From: Cytobacillus firmus DS1
GTDB taxonomy: Bacteria; Bacillota; Bacilli; Bacillales; Cytobacillaceae
Length of the DNA: 64,000 bases
Assembly (NCBI RefSeq): GCF_000565285.1
Contig: NZ_APVL01000012.1
Span: forward strand, 62,001-126,000
Reading direction: 5' to 3'
Part shown: positions 50,286 to 60,095 of the stretch, piece after piece
Numbering within the stretch: position 1 is the first letter of the stretch
Layout: the number at the start of each line of letters is the position of its first letter
The notes under the pieces: model-generated
Told to the model about the DNA's origin: nothing
Database searches by the model: none
The model's input: the letters and a program-made list of their open reading frames with translations, nothing else
Translations under genes and position numbers: made by a program

Positions 50286-51641
50286 ATGGATTTAATTGTT
50301 AATCTTTTTGATTACATCAGCAATCTTGGTTCAATTGTTATGATCCCCGTCATGATCGCTATTGTTGGGCTTTTATTTAGATTAAGTATATTAAAAGCCA
50401 TACGCGCAGGAGTCATGGTCGGGATAGGATTCATCGGCTTAAATCTCGTATTAAATTTGATTTGGGATTATATTGGGCCTGTCACCACTATTCTTATTGA
50501 AAAATTCAACTTAAACCTTTCAGTTGTGGATGCCGGATGGCCAGCAGCAGCAGGGCTAGCTTTTGCTACCAAAGTCGGAGTAGTCATCATCCCCTTCATT
50601 ATACTAGTCAACATCCTCATGCTCATCACGAAACAGACAAAAACGGTCAATATTGATATATGGAATTACTGGCACTTTGCTTTTACCGGCGGGGTCATTA
50701 TGACCATATCCGGCAGCTTTTGGTACGGATTACTAGGTGCTGCTGCCCACGCAGTCATTGCTTTAAAAATTGCTGATATTTCCGCTAAAAGAGTACAAGA
50801 TGAGCTGGGTCTTCCTGGAGTCTCAATTCCTCAAGGGTTTGCGATCACTACAGTCCCCATTTATATGCTATTAGACAAAATATACGATAGATTACCCGGA
50901 TTCAAGAATAGAAGAGTTGATAGCGAAGCCATTAACAAGAAGTTGGGAATTATGGGCGAACCATTAATGATAGGTCTAGTTCTAGGTATTATCATCGGAA
51001 TCGCAGTTGGATATGATCTAAAACAAACCGCTGAGCTTGGAATTGCTATGGCAGCACTAATGCTCCTATTACCTAGAATGGTTAAAGTCATTATGGAAGG
51101 TTTGATTCCGATTTCAGATGGAGCCAAATCCTTCATGCAAAAACGTTTTAAAGGCTCTGAATTTTATATTGGTTTAGACTCAGCAGTTCTCCTCGGCCAT
51201 TCAAATACAATCACAGTTGGAATTTTACTAATACCTGTAGCACTTATTCTAGCAATGGTACTTCCCTTTAATACTACATTGCCATTCGGCGATTTGGCCG
51301 CCACCGCCTTTTTTATAGCAATGGCTACTCCCATTCACAAAGGAGATTTTTTCAGAACATTAATAAGCGGAACAATCGTGATGGGAGTTGTATTAGCATT
51401 CGCCAGTTATTTCGCACCAATTATTACCGAAACAGCTATGAATACTGGATTCCAATTCCCAGAAGGTGCTGCTAAAATCACAGCACTTTCAGCAGGCAAC
51501 TGGATTGCATATGTGATTTTAATGTTTGCAAAGTTAAAGTTTATTGGCGCCATCCTGATTGTCCTTTTAACAGGAGGAATGCTGTATTTCTTCCGTAAAG
51601 GCAAGAATTTAGAGGAAGCACAAGAAGAGGCAGGACAATGA
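50286..51641 (+). CDS. PTS galactitol-family IIC permease (SgcC/GatC-like)
   Basis: A 451-residue membrane protein with around ten hydrophobic helices. It shows GIGFIGLNLVLNLIWDYIGP and, near the active loop, HSNTITVGILLIPVAL and MATPIHKGDFFRTL. Galactitol-type IIC proteins such as GatC and SgcC have this arrangement. It lies 25 bp after IIB. The sugar or polyol is unknown. Confidence 0.9.
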   Translation: MDLIVNLFDYISNLGSIVMIPVMIAIVGLLFRLSILKAIRAGVMVGIGFIGLNLVLNLIWDYIGPVTTILIEKFNLNLSVVDAGWPAAAGLAFATKVGVVIIPFIILVNILMLITKQTKTVNIDIWNYWHFAFTGGVIMTISGSFWYGLLGAAAHAVIALKIADISAKRVQDELGLPGVSIPQGFAITTVPIYMLLDKIYDRLPGFKNRRVDSEAINKKLGIMGEPLMIGLVLGIIIGIAVGYDLKQTAELGIAMAALMLLLPRMVKVIMEGLIPISDGAKSFMQKRFKGSEFYIGLDSAVLLGHSNTITVGILLIPVALILAMVLPFNTTLPFGDLAATAFFIAMATPIHKGDFFRTLISGTIVMGVVLAFASYFAPIITETAMNTGFQFPEGAAKITALSAGNWIAYVILMFAKLKFIGAILIVLLTGGMLYFFRKGKNLEEAQEEAGQ

Positions 51642-51683
51642 TGTTGCCACAGCATTGATAATAGAGAAAGGATCGTATAAGCA

Positions 51684-52289
51684 TTGCAGAAAAAACAGAT
51701 GATTATATCTCCATCAATTGCTTCAGCTAATCAGTTGTGTTTGGAAAAGGAAGTAAAACGCATCGAACACTCTTATCAAGATCTTCATATAGATATTGAA
51801 GATGGAAACTTTATCCCTAACATTACTTTTGGCATGAAGACTATTAAATCACTAAGATCCATAACATCTCTCCCTTTCTCCTTTCACTTAATGGTTAATG
51901 ATCCTTATAGATATTTAGAAGACATCTTCTCATTAAACCCCAGTATCATTTTTATACACGTTGAGTCAGTTGACTATATGAGCGATATTATCCAGCGTGT
52001 CAGGAGAAAGGGTATTAAATGCGGCATTGCATTCAACCCGTCGACATTAGTGAATCAGTATAAGTATTTGTTAAATAATGTTGATGGTGTTCTCATAATG
52101 ACAGCTGAACCTGATGGGAAAGGCCAGATGTTCATCCCTGAAATGGCAGAAAAAATTAATACTGTCCGGAGTTTTAACCAGAAAACCGACATTTGGGTGG
52201 ATGGGGCTATCACTTATGATAAGCTAGACTCTCTTAAAGCAATTGGGGTGAGTCACGCTGTTATGGGAAGGCAAATATTTGGAAAGTAA
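51684..52289 (+). CDS. Ribulose-phosphate 3-epimerase-like TIM-barrel protein (SgcE-like)
   Basis: A 201-residue TIM barrel. DLHIDIEDGNFIPNITFG, in which HID..D supplies metal ligands, SFHLMVNDP (His) and IWVDGAITYD (Asp) fit the family, and LMTAEPDGKGQMFIPEM-like (LIMTAEPDGKGQ) replaces the usual MTVNPGFGGQ loop. It is a sugar-phosphate epimerase of altered specificity, as SgcE is. TTG at 51684 is used; the spacing from AAAGGAT is long, so the start is uncertain. Confidence 0.82.
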   Translation: MQKKQMIISPSIASANQLCLEKEVKRIEHSYQDLHIDIEDGNFIPNITFGMKTIKSLRSITSLPFSFHLMVNDPYRYLEDIFSLNPSIIFIHVESVDYMSDIIQRVRRKGIKCGIAFNPSTLVNQYKYLLNNVDGVLIMTAEPDGKGQMFIPEMAEKINTVRSFNQKTDIWVDGAITYDKLDSLKAIGVSHAVMGRQIFGK

Positions 52290-52325
52290 ATTTTGCCTTT
52301 TGTATAGATAGGAATCTATTTGAAA

Positions 52326-52358
52326 ACAAGGCAGCTATCCACTTAGATAGCTGCCTTG
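52326..52358 (+). terminator. Hairpin after the PTS operon
   Basis: ACAAGGCAGCTATC pairs with GATAGCTGCCTTGT in a 14-bp stem with a short loop. Only a weak T-tract follows. Confidence 0.6.
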
Positions 52359-52366
52359 TTGATATA

Positions 52367-52427
52367 AAGTGTATAGACAACGAGATCATCATTCCACCAA
52401 TCGACAAATTGATGAAAGCACAGGGAC
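52367..52427 (-). pseudogene. Relic of a 31784-like gene (DWWNDDLV region)
   Basis: The minus strand of this stretch reads FHQFVDWWNDDLVVYTLYI, matching IDWWNDDLVFLTPYI of the protein at 31784. The core at 52379-52405 keeps near-identical DNA to 31950. No start, frame continuity or other parts are present, so it is a decayed fragment next to the repeat at 52424. Confidence 0.55.
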
Positions 52428-52540
52428 AGAATTCTTGTAAATGGAACGGATTCGGTTCCTCGCAAAAAGAAAAGCCCTGTTAAGATTTCTCTCTACAGAG
52501 TTTTACTTCTAAGGAAGCAGCAGAACCGCCCCAATGTTTG
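52424..52540. repeat. Degenerate intergenic repeat, GGGACAG...CAGAACCGCCCCAATGTTT type
   Basis: AGCAGCAGAACCGCCCCAAT (about 52517-52536) followed by GTTT matches AACAGTAGAACCGTCCCCAT at 2605-2624, and GGGACAG near 52424 matches the outer ends of the 6492 copy. This is the fourth locus of the family. Confidence 0.55.
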
Positions 52541-52603
52541 TGATATTATATACGATTTTTAATTATCAGGGAGATATTTTTTCACTATTTTCAAATTTTC
52601 AAG

Positions 52604-52642
52604 ACAAAAAAGAACCCAGCCGAAATATCTGCAGCTGAGCTC
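52604..52642 (-). terminator. Terminator of the exopolysaccharide operon
   Basis: On the minus strand GAGCTCAGC and GCTGGGTTC pair over nine positions with two G-T wobbles, followed by TTTTTTG. Confidence 0.65.
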
Positions 52643-52711
52643 TTTACTTCCCTTTTTAAAAAACATTACACTTTTTTCCACTTATTCCATTTAACTAGTG
52701 AAACGCTATAT

Positions 52712-54535
52712 TCAGCCCTTCCGTGAAGTAAACTTCAATTGACTCTGAGAGACACTTATCACACCTTCAATAACTCTCGCCTGCTGTTCTTCCGAAAGAT
52801 TTGAACCTGAAGGAAGACAGATTCCAGAATGAAAGAGCTCACCTGAAACACTTCTTGTGGATGTGTGAGGGAAATATTCTGCTCCTTTAAATAGCGGCTG
52901 AAGATGCAGAGGCTTCCACACTGGACGTGCTTCAATATTTTTATCAGCAAGAAAATTAATTATGTCTATAGGTGTTAAACCGAGGATTTTAGTATTAATT
53001 GTAAGTGTAGTCAGCCATCTGTTATGCATCGTATTTGGGAGTTCGGGCATAAATGTGATGCCTTCTATATTACCTAATGCCTCTTTGTAGCGTTTAAATA
53101 CTTCCTGTCTTGCTCTTACCCTCTCGTCAAGCACCTTTAGCTGGGCTCTGCCGACTCCGGCCAATATATTACTCATTCTATAGTTATTCCCTGCCAGGCT
53201 ATGCTGGTAATGGGCAGCTGGGTCTCGTGCCTGAGTGGCCAAAAAGCGTGCCTTTTGCAGAGCTTCTTCATCATTCGAAACGAGCATTCCTCCGCCTGAT
53301 GTAGTAATAATTTTATTACCGTTAAAGGAAAACACTCCAAACTTGCCAAGCGTCCCGCTTTTTTTGCCTTGATACTCTGCTCCAAGTGATTCTGCCGCAT
53401 CCTCAATTACTGGAACATTATATTGATTGCAAATGGCCAGCAGCTCATTCATTTTTGCACTTTGCCCATATAAATTTACAATGATCACTGCCTTTGGCCG
53501 TTTTCCAGCGTTAACGGCTCTGATCATTGCCCTCCCTAGTGCATCAGGTGACATATTCCATGAGTCAGGTTCAGAATCAATAAAAACCGGCTCGGCTCCC
53601 TGGTATAAGATTGGATTTGCACTTGCGACAAAGGTTAACGCCGAGCAGAATACCACATCCCCCTGCTTTACATCCAGGAGGCGCAGAGCCAAGTGAATAG
53701 CAGCTGTGCCCGAGCTGACAGCAGCCGCATCACGGACCCCCGCATATTCGGCAAGCTCTTTTTCAAATGCATCCACATTGGGTCCAAGGGGGGCAATCCA
53801 ATTTGTTTCAAATGCTTCATTTATGTATTTCTGTTCCTCCCCGCTCATATGAGGAGGAGAAAGAAAAATCTTTGATGGCTCTGCCATGCGTTTCACCTCA
53901 TTTTGTTTTTGATTTTTGATTATCTTTGCAGGTGCACCCACTGCAGTAACATTGCTTGGAAGATCCCTGATTATCACAGATCCCCCACCAATAATTGACC
54001 ACTTTCCAATTTTCACTCCCGGAATAACAGCAGCCCCTGCTCCTATGTGTGTGCCATTTCCAACCTGAACATTCCCTGCTAATATAGCCCCTGGAGAGAT
54101 ATGCGCATAATCACCAATCCTATTATCGTGCTCAATTACTGATGAGGAATTTATAATGGCATGTCTGCCGATGACTGCATCCGCATTCACAACGCTGTTA
54201 GCCAGGACGACTGTCCCAGCCCCCACTTTTGCCGACGGACTTATTACAGCTGAAGGGTGAATAAGTGCTGCAAAATGAGCACCTGCTTTCAAAAGCTCTT
54301 CGTCTATTTTCTTCCGGGCAGCATTATCTCCAATAGCTATAAAAAAATAAGGATTTTCTTCGGCAATCAGCTGGGAAGCATAGGAGACTGGAGCAAAGGT
54401 AACTCCATTCATATGGACTGGCTCATCATACTTATCATCCAGAATACAAATAATCTCGTATTCTCCTGCTAATTTAATTAAATCCCTGATGACTTTGCTA
54501 TGGCCACCTTCACCAATTATGGCAATTGGCTTCAT
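52712..54535 (-). CDS. EpsM-EpsN fusion: sugar O/N-acetyltransferase plus DegT-type aminotransferase
   Basis: A 607-residue fusion. Residues 1-205 are a PglD/NeuD/EpsM-type left-handed beta-helix acetyltransferase: [12 protein letters not shown], hexapeptide repeats and [12 protein letters not shown] with catalytic His136. Residues 217-607 are an EpsN/PglE-type PLP aminotransferase: [35 protein letters not shown] and [14 protein letters not shown] with Schiff-base Lys408. An internal ATG at 53887 still has a good site, GAGGTGAAACGC, so a separate EpsN may also be made. The enzymes aminate and acetylate a UDP-4-keto-6-deoxy sugar, as in bacillosamine synthesis. It is the last gene of the eps locus. 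Confidence 0.88.
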   Translation of the reverse strand: MKPIAIIGEGGHSKVIRDLIKLAGEYEIICILDDKYDEPVHMNGVTFAPVSYASQLIAEENPYFFIAIGDNAARKKIDEELLKAGAHFAALIHPSAVISPSAKVGAGTVVLANSVVNADAVIGRHAIINSSSVIEHDNRIGDYAHISPGAILAGNVQVGNGTHIGAGAAVIPGVKIGKWSIIGGGSVIIRDLPSNVTAVGAPAKIIKNQKQNEVKRMAEPSKIFLSPPHMSGEEQKYINEAFETNWIAPLGPNVDAFEKELAEYAGVRDAAAVSSGTAAIHLALRLLDVKQGDVVFCSALTFVASANPILYQGAEPVFIDSEPDSWNMSPDALGRAMIRAVNAGKRPKAVIIVNLYGQSAKMNELLAICNQYNVPVIEDAAESLGAEYQGKKSGTLGKFGVFSFNGNKIITTSGGGMLVSNDEEALQKARFLATQARDPAAHYQHSLAGNNYRMSNILAGVGRAQLKVLDERVRARQEVFKRYKEALGNIEGITFMPELPNTMHNRWLTTLTINTKILGLTPIDIINFLADKNIEARPVWKPLHLQPLFKGAEYFPHTSTRSVSGELFHSGICLPSGSNLSEEQQARVIEGVISVSQSQLKFTSRKG

Positions 54536-55137
54536 AATGACTTTCCTGCCTTTTGTCCAGAATATTTTTCGATTGTCACATGCCCCTGCTGGCTGATTCC
54601 CTCCCGCTTGAACACTTTATAAACAGTCAGGAAAATTATTTTTATATCAAGAAAAAAAGATTGATGATTCACATACCATACATCTAATTTGAATTTTTCC
54701 TCCCATGAAATAGTGTTCCGTCCATTAACCTGAGCCCAGCCTGTGATGCCTGGCCTGACTTCATGGCGGCGTTCCTGTTCAGGTGAATACAGCTCTAGAT
54801 ATTCCATTAATAATGGGCGGGGACCCACCAGGCTAAGATCTCCTTTCAATACATTAAATAACTGAGGCAATTCATCTATACTGAATTTTCTAAGCCACTG
54901 CCCAAACGGGGTTAACCTTTCCTCATCCGGCAGCAGGTTTCCATTTTCATCTCTTTCATCAGTCATTGTGCGGAATTTATAGACAAAAAATGGTCTTCCA
55001 TACAATCCTGGTCTCATTTGCCTGAAGAGAATTGGCGATCCCAATTTCACCCGAATAAGCAAAGCAGCAACTAATAAAAGAGGGGATAGGATGATTAAGC
55101 CAATCAAGGAACAGCTAAAATCAAATAATCTTTTCAT
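54532..55137 (-). CDS. epsL: Initiating phosphosugar transferase (EpsL/PglC type)
   Basis: About 201 residues. It starts [21 protein letters not shown], a single reentrant N-terminal helix, and then shows [41 protein letters not shown] (in parts) and [12 protein letters not shown]. These are hallmarks of bacterial sugar transferases that load a phosphosugar on undecaprenyl phosphate. AAGGAGGAAGCAG precedes ATG at 55137, which overlaps the upstream gene; 4-bp overlap with the fusion gene. Confidence 0.9.
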   Translation of the reverse strand: MKRLFDFSCSLIGLIILSPLLLVAALLIRVKLGSPILFRQMRPGLYGRPFFVYKFRTMTDERDENGNLLPDEERLTPFGQWLRKFSIDELPQLFNVLKGDLSLVGPRPLLMEYLELYSPEQERRHEVRPGITGWAQVNGRNTISWEEKFKLDVWYVNHQSFFLDIKIIFLTVYKVFKREGISQQGHVTIEKYSGQKAGKSL

Positions 55138-56377
55138 CTGCTTCCTCCTTATCAACATCTTGATAGATATAGTTTTCCAGCTTGTCTGATAGCACTTCCC
55201 AGGAATAATGCTTTCTCACATAGTCTTTTAATAGCCTGCTATCGTGTTTAAGCGTGTCCGGATTATTGAAATAAAGGCTGATGGCTCGTTCATTTTCTTC
55301 CAGTACATTGCTGGCTTTTATACCAGGAACTTCCAGCAGCGAACCTGCATTACTGGGGTTTGCGATCATAACGAGAGGAAGCCCGGCAGCCATATAATCA
55401 TAGATTTTGTTCATGCTGAATCCCCATTTGTATAAAGGAGAATCCATTATAGAAATAATGCTCATATCCGCTTTATTTAATAAATAAGGTATCTCAGATT
55501 TCGGAATGGAATCCGCAAAAGTGATATTTTTCATTCTTTTTTCGTTAGCAAGCGCGATTAATTCCTTCTTTCTCGCACCATCTCCAACCATTAAAAGATG
55601 AAGCCTGGGATTATCCTGCAATCTGAAAAACAGTTCAATGACGGGTTCCAGATGATTGGCTATTCCATGTGATCCGGTATAGACAATCACAAACTTATCT
55701 TCTAAACTTTTAAAAATGCGATCAGCAGAATCTGATCTTTTTAATTTTTTATAATTTGATAGATCAACTCCATTCGGAAGATAGATAACCTTGTTATGGT
55801 CGGTCTCTTTTGAGCGGACATAATTCTGAGCTTTATCAAACAGGACGATAACCCTGTCCGCTTTTTGGTATAGGAACTTTTCAAATTTATAGAGCCCTAC
55901 AGCAAGGGGGTTTTTAGCGGATACTTTCCCAAAATCCACAAACGTCTGAGGCCAGAGATCTCTCTCTTCAAAGTAAAAACGGCATTTCGCTTTTTTCGCT
56001 AAAAGATATCCTATAACAGCAGCCAGCGGATGAACACTTGAACCAATAATTAAATCGGGCTTTTTCATTCCACAATCCCTTTTCGCCCTTTGAAAGCTTT
56101 TAATTGTATAACTCAGTATATTTCTGGCTCTTCCTAAGAGGCCTCTATAGGAAGGAGTGTTAACCCATATGAAATTGACCCCATTGATTGTGTCCAATTG
56201 AAAATTGCTATTATTATCTTTAAAAATCATTTCTTTTTTTGAGAAATGGTTAAATGAGGAGGCAAAAATGGTTACATCGTGCCCCTTTTCGAGTAAATGC
56301 CTGGCAAGGTCATAATGCCGGGTTCCCCCCACATGTGCGGGAGCGGCAGCATAATGATTAAATATCCAGATATTCAT
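55121..56377 (-). CDS. Glycosyltransferase, family 4 (GT4)
   Basis: A 418-residue GT-B enzyme. The N-terminal domain begins [20 protein letters not shown], and the C-terminal domain has [34 protein letters not shown] and [16 protein letters not shown]. The Ala-Gly rich NDP-sugar-binding segment fits family 4. It probably adds a sugar to the exopolysaccharide repeat unit. It overlaps its neighbours, indicating translational coupling. Confidence 0.9.
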   Translation of the reverse strand: MNIWIFNHYAAAPAHVGGTRHYDLARHLLEKGHDVTIFASSFNHFSKKEMIFKDNNSNFQLDTINGVNFIWVNTPSYRGLLGRARNILSYTIKSFQRAKRDCGMKKPDLIIGSSVHPLAAVIGYLLAKKAKCRFYFEERDLWPQTFVDFGKVSAKNPLAVGLYKFEKFLYQKADRVIVLFDKAQNYVRSKETDHNKVIYLPNGVDLSNYKKLKRSDSADRIFKSLEDKFVIVYTGSHGIANHLEPVIELFFRLQDNPRLHLLMVGDGARKKELIALANEKRMKNITFADSIPKSEIPYLLNKADMSIISIMDSPLYKWGFSMNKIYDYMAAGLPLVMIANPSNAGSLLEVPGIKASNVLEENERAISLYFNNPDTLKHDSRLLKDYVRKHYSWEVLSDKLENYIYQDVDKEEADEKII

Positions 56378-57525
56378 CCTAAAACCTCATCCCTGTTCTT
56401 TACAACCCGATTCTCCGGAAGCAGAGTCCGATATAGCGAAACTAACTTTTTGCTTTCCAAATCCCAATTATATATCTGCTCCACTGCCCTTCTCCCGTTT
56501 TCCCCCATTCTTTCAGCCTCTCCAGGGTTCTCGATGTAAAACTGAATGGCATCCGCAATTTCTTTGGGATTTAAAGGATTTACACATATACCGCAATCGC
56601 TCTTTTCTACAATTTCCCTCCACAACGGAAAATCTGAAGCTATAACAGGGATGCCTGCTGCCATATATTCAAATAACTTAATAGGCAGGGCATCTTTATA
56701 ATTAATAGTGGGATGTAGTACCACTAAACCTGCTAAAGATTTGGAAAGCACACTCCGTATTTCTTCACGTTCGAGGTATCCCATTTCTGATGTCTTTTTC
56801 CATCCGCTACGCTGTTTCACCAATTCCCTTTCGGTATCAGATGCAAATTTCCCAGCCAGAAACAGGTGAACATCGGGTACTAGGCTCATAGAATCAACCA
56901 TTTCAAAAATTCCCCTTATTTTCGATATAGCCCCAATATAACAAACAGCATTTTCCTTCACCGTTTCTTCAGAATGTCCATGACCAAACTCTGAAAGTAT
57001 CGGATAATTGCAAACATCTATTGAATTACATCCAATTGAAGTAAATCGATTCTTTATAAAAGGGGTAGCAGCTACAACAAAATCCAATTTTTTCACTGCC
57101 CTTGTCTCGTATTCTTCAAAAACACCGGAAATTGTTGTTCTTAATATTCTTGGTATCCAATTTTTCTGCAGTATTTGGCGGGGAACATCTTCGTGAACAT
57201 CATAGATGACTTTTTTCTGCTGCCTCTTTAATTTCAGGCCGGCAGGAATTAATTCAGGATCATGAAAATGATATAAGTCAGCGTTAATTTCCATCGCTTT
57301 CTTATAGGCGAGATTGGTGGTTTTTATCATCCGGCCAAGTCTATTTTGCCTTTCTCCCCTTTTCAGATTAATTCCGTGAACTTGTATACCATCAATGATG
57401 GCAGAAGGAGCATTTGGCGCGATTAGATGCATTTCATAACCATTTTTTTGAAGGGATTTGGCTTCTTTTATAAAAATCCTTATGTCTTTATATGGATGTA
57501 CCGTGGTAATATGGCAAACTTTCAT
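56374..57525 (-). CDS. Glycosyltransferase, family 4 (GT4)
   Basis: A 383-residue GT-B enzyme. MKVCHITTVHPYKDIRIFIK, YHFHDPELIPAGLKL, VIYDVHEDVPRQI and FEYMAAGIPVIASDFPLWRE are characteristic. It overlaps the following GT by 4 bp and the preceding polymerase gene by 4 bp. A repeat-unit assembly role is inferred; the sugar is unknown. Confidence 0.9.
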   Translation of the reverse strand: MKVCHITTVHPYKDIRIFIKEAKSLQKNGYEMHLIAPNAPSAIIDGIQVHGINLKRGERQNRLGRMIKTTNLAYKKAMEINADLYHFHDPELIPAGLKLKRQQKKVIYDVHEDVPRQILQKNWIPRILRTTISGVFEEYETRAVKKLDFVVAATPFIKNRFTSIGCNSIDVCNYPILSEFGHGHSEETVKENAVCYIGAISKIRGIFEMVDSMSLVPDVHLFLAGKFASDTERELVKQRSGWKKTSEMGYLEREEIRSVLSKSLAGLVVLHPTINYKDALPIKLFEYMAAGIPVIASDFPLWREIVEKSDCGICVNPLNPKEIADAIQFYIENPGEAERMGENGRRAVEQIYNWDLESKKLVSLYRTLLPENRVVKNRDEVLG

Positions 57526-58826
57526 TTCCCCATCCCTCCATTCATTTCTATTACCGGCTTATACTGCTTTAATATTCCTGACAAAATCCATAAGCAAAAA
57601 AGAGAAAACAATATGCCATGCGTCGCAAGGCTTGTTGGCAGAGCTGAGTTTAGCATGGCCATAAACGGTATAATGACGATGGTTATACTAATATTCTTTG
57701 GCAGGCCTAAAGAAATTCCATCCAGCAGTTTTAGAATAATCCCCAGAATAATGGAATAAAAAAGGATTCCTCCTAAGCCAAAATTCAGGTACGCATCCCC
57801 ATAAAAGCCCACATTCGGGCTAAAATCTCTGCCATATATTTGATTCGCTATTACTTCTACCGGCCCCATCCTATATGAATTTTCCGCAAAGGACGAGAAA
57901 AAGCTGTGGGATAAATACATCTTAGGCATCTCTGAAAAGTATTCATAATAGATGTAATGCAGCTTTGCAGGAGTAAAAAGCAGCCTCCTTATAAAAATGG
58001 ATCCCATCAGCGGGTCGCTGGTAAACTTGTAGTGCAGAAAGCCAAGGAGCGTAATAACTGAAAATCCAATAGCAATCAATGTCATGATGTTATTGTAAAT
58101 AAATTTCTTTTTTAAAAAGTAACTCAGGAAAATGACGAGCACTGGGGCAAATAAAAAACTTTTTTGCCCTATCATTCCAAACAATAATAGCTGGAGGCCA
58201 AGACCCAGAAGCAATAAAAACCGCTTGCGGAAGATGATGCCCAGGGCAATGATCATATTATTAACCCCATACGCCTGCCAGGGAATTAAATAGGAAGACA
58301 AGCCATTGGCAGTACTGGAATACTGAGCTCTTGTTTCATATACCAAGCTCAGGTCAAAGTTCATTCTGGATAACCCGCCAGTAGCTATTAAATATCCATA
58401 AACATAGGTTGTCATTAAGGCAAAGAAAACGGTTAACAGAAGCTTCCCATTTTGAACGGCCGGAAGCCTGACCTTCCTGGTTCTGGTCAGAGATAATGTA
58501 AGAAGAAATCCTAGCATAATCGTATAGATATACACTCTCGATTGGTCTTCCAATGCATATATAGATATGAGGGGGATAATTAAATTTAGATAAAATATAT
58601 AAAGAATGATCTTGCTCGGCCCCGTGTAATTTCTTAAGGAGGCGTATAGAATGCACGCCGAAAAAATAATAAGCAAATATGTCTCTATATATTTGAGGTA
58701 ATTGATATTTACATAATAGCCATCATAGAAAAATAGCTCAGCAACAAAATTTATATAGAAATAATCACATAATGCCTTATAAGCAATGACGGATGCTGTA
58801 AACGGCAGAATCTTATTTTTTAGCAT
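57522..58826 (-). CDS. Exopolysaccharide repeat-unit polymerase (Wzy-like)
   Basis: A 434-residue membrane protein with about 11-12 hydrophobic segments and a large extracytoplasmic loop (about residues 270-330). It carries no strong sequence signature; position next to the flippase and glycosyltransferases supports the call. EpsG-like proteins have a similar topology. Overlaps both neighbours by a few bases. Confidence 0.7.
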   Translation of the reverse strand: MLKNKILPFTASVIAYKALCDYFYINFVAELFFYDGYYVNINYLKYIETYLLIIFSACILYASLRNYTGPSKIILYIFYLNLIIPLISIYALEDQSRVYIYTIMLGFLLTLSLTRTRKVRLPAVQNGKLLLTVFFALMTTYVYGYLIATGGLSRMNFDLSLVYETRAQYSSTANGLSSYLIPWQAYGVNNMIIALGIIFRKRFLLLLGLGLQLLLFGMIGQKSFLFAPVLVIFLSYFLKKKFIYNNIMTLIAIGFSVITLLGFLHYKFTSDPLMGSIFIRRLLFTPAKLHYIYYEYFSEMPKMYLSHSFFSSFAENSYRMGPVEVIANQIYGRDFSPNVGFYGDAYLNFGLGGILFYSIILGIILKLLDGISLGLPKNISITIVIIPFMAMLNSALPTSLATHGILFSLFCLWILSGILKQYKPVIEMNGGMGK

Positions 58827-60064
58827 ATGCTCCTCTTTTCAAGACTGAATAATTGTTTGATAATGATCCCAAATAGAGTGATATACATAATGGCCATTAG
58901 TACACTATAGATGAAAATTGTCAGGTAAAATCCAACTCCAAACAAATAAATAACGAGCAAAAATAAGCTGATGATGATAAATCTCGCTAAATCCCAATAA
59001 AATTGAAATGCTTGTTTACTCAGCAGATTTAATGTTTGTGATAAAGGGCTTGCTACAAACTGAAACAGGATCATGATGCTCATATATTTAATAATGTCAT
59101 GAGATCCGGTCCAATCAGAACCAAATACGAGATTAATAATTTCCTCTCCCCATAAAAGGAAAATAGAAAGAATGATGCATACAAACAGAAGCAATATTAC
59201 CGCAGTATACATGAAGAGTTTTACTAGTCCCCTGGTGCTTCCATTCCTGATGTTTTCCGCTGCCTCACTTAGGAAAACCTGTGAAAAAGCCTGCGAAACT
59301 AATGATAGCGGCCCAATTAGGATCCTCTGGGACAGTGCATAAATCCCCAAAGAGGCTGAACCATACAAAACTCCCAGCATGAGCGGAAAAGCCTGTAAGG
59401 ATATGCTATTTAAAAAGGAAGAGAAGGAAGAAACTAATGGATAATTTTTAAACTCAACAGCAACCTTTTTCATGCTGTTTTTGCTAATGAATGCTTTATG
59501 GGAAGCTATATAGCTTTTCATGTCCATTAACATTTTATTTGCACCCAGCAGCCGGCCCATCAAATCTCCCATTATTATCGAAAAAGAACTGCTGCTTATT
59601 AAGCCGAATCCAATTTGTCCTGAATTCATTATGATGCTTTTATTCACCTTTATTAATGAAATATGTTTATATTTTTTGAACCTTAATCCGTAATGGACTG
59701 CAATCGTAAAAAGACCTTCTCCCAAAAGCATAATGGGAAATAATAAAACGGCCATACCTAAACTGTTCCCAGGGCTTAATAAAGCAAATCCGACTGCAAG
59801 CAATAGGTATATGATTGAAGTTGCCAGTAAAGCAGCGAAGCAAATGACCAATAGGTTCGCTGTGTCTTTATTATTTTTTGCCAAAGGAATAGCCAGTTCA
59901 AATTTCAATGTAGAAAAAACATTTAATATGGCTAGAGCTGCTATCATCATTGATAGATCTCCCAATTCACCGGGAGAGTAAAGTCTTGTAATAAGAGGCG
60001 CAGCTGCAAAAGTTATCAGGTGGGAAACTACATTCCCGCCTATCAGGTTTAATAAGTTTTTCAT
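58820..60064 (-). CDS. Lipid-linked oligosaccharide flippase (Wzx/MOP-type)
   Basis: About 414 residues with about 12 membrane segments. The start MKNLLNLIGGNVVSHLITFA and LITRLYSPGELGDLSM are characteristic of the polysaccharide_synt family, as is ALSQRILIGPLSLVSQAFSQ. ATG at 60064 follows AAAAGGGCGG and avoids overlapping the upstream gene. It should move the undecaprenyl-linked repeat across the membrane. Confidence 0.85.
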   Translation of the reverse strand: MKNLLNLIGGNVVSHLITFAAAPLITRLYSPGELGDLSMMIAALAILNVFSTLKFELAIPLAKNNKDTANLLVICFAALLATSIIYLLLAVGFALLSPGNSLGMAVLLFPIMLLGEGLFTIAVHYGLRFKKYKHISLIKVNKSIIMNSGQIGFGLISSSSFSIIMGDLMGRLLGANKMLMDMKSYIASHKAFISKNSMKKVAVEFKNYPLVSSFSSFLNSISLQAFPLMLGVLYGSASLGIYALSQRILIGPLSLVSQAFSQVFLSEAAENIRNGSTRGLVKLFMYTAVILLLFVCIILSIFLLWGEEIINLVFGSDWTGSHDIIKYMSIMILFQFVASPLSQTLNLLSKQAFQFYWDLARFIIISLFLLVIYLFGVGFYLTIFIYSVLMAIMYITLFGIIIKQLFSLEKRSIC

Positions 60065-60095
60065 TTTATACCGCCCTTTTCCGGAAAGGGCCGAT

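Noticed and set aside
53880-53900. EpsM-EpsN junction as a sequencing frameshift
   Set aside because: The frame is continuous and both domains intact; only resequencing could show an error, so it is reported as a fusion with that caveat.
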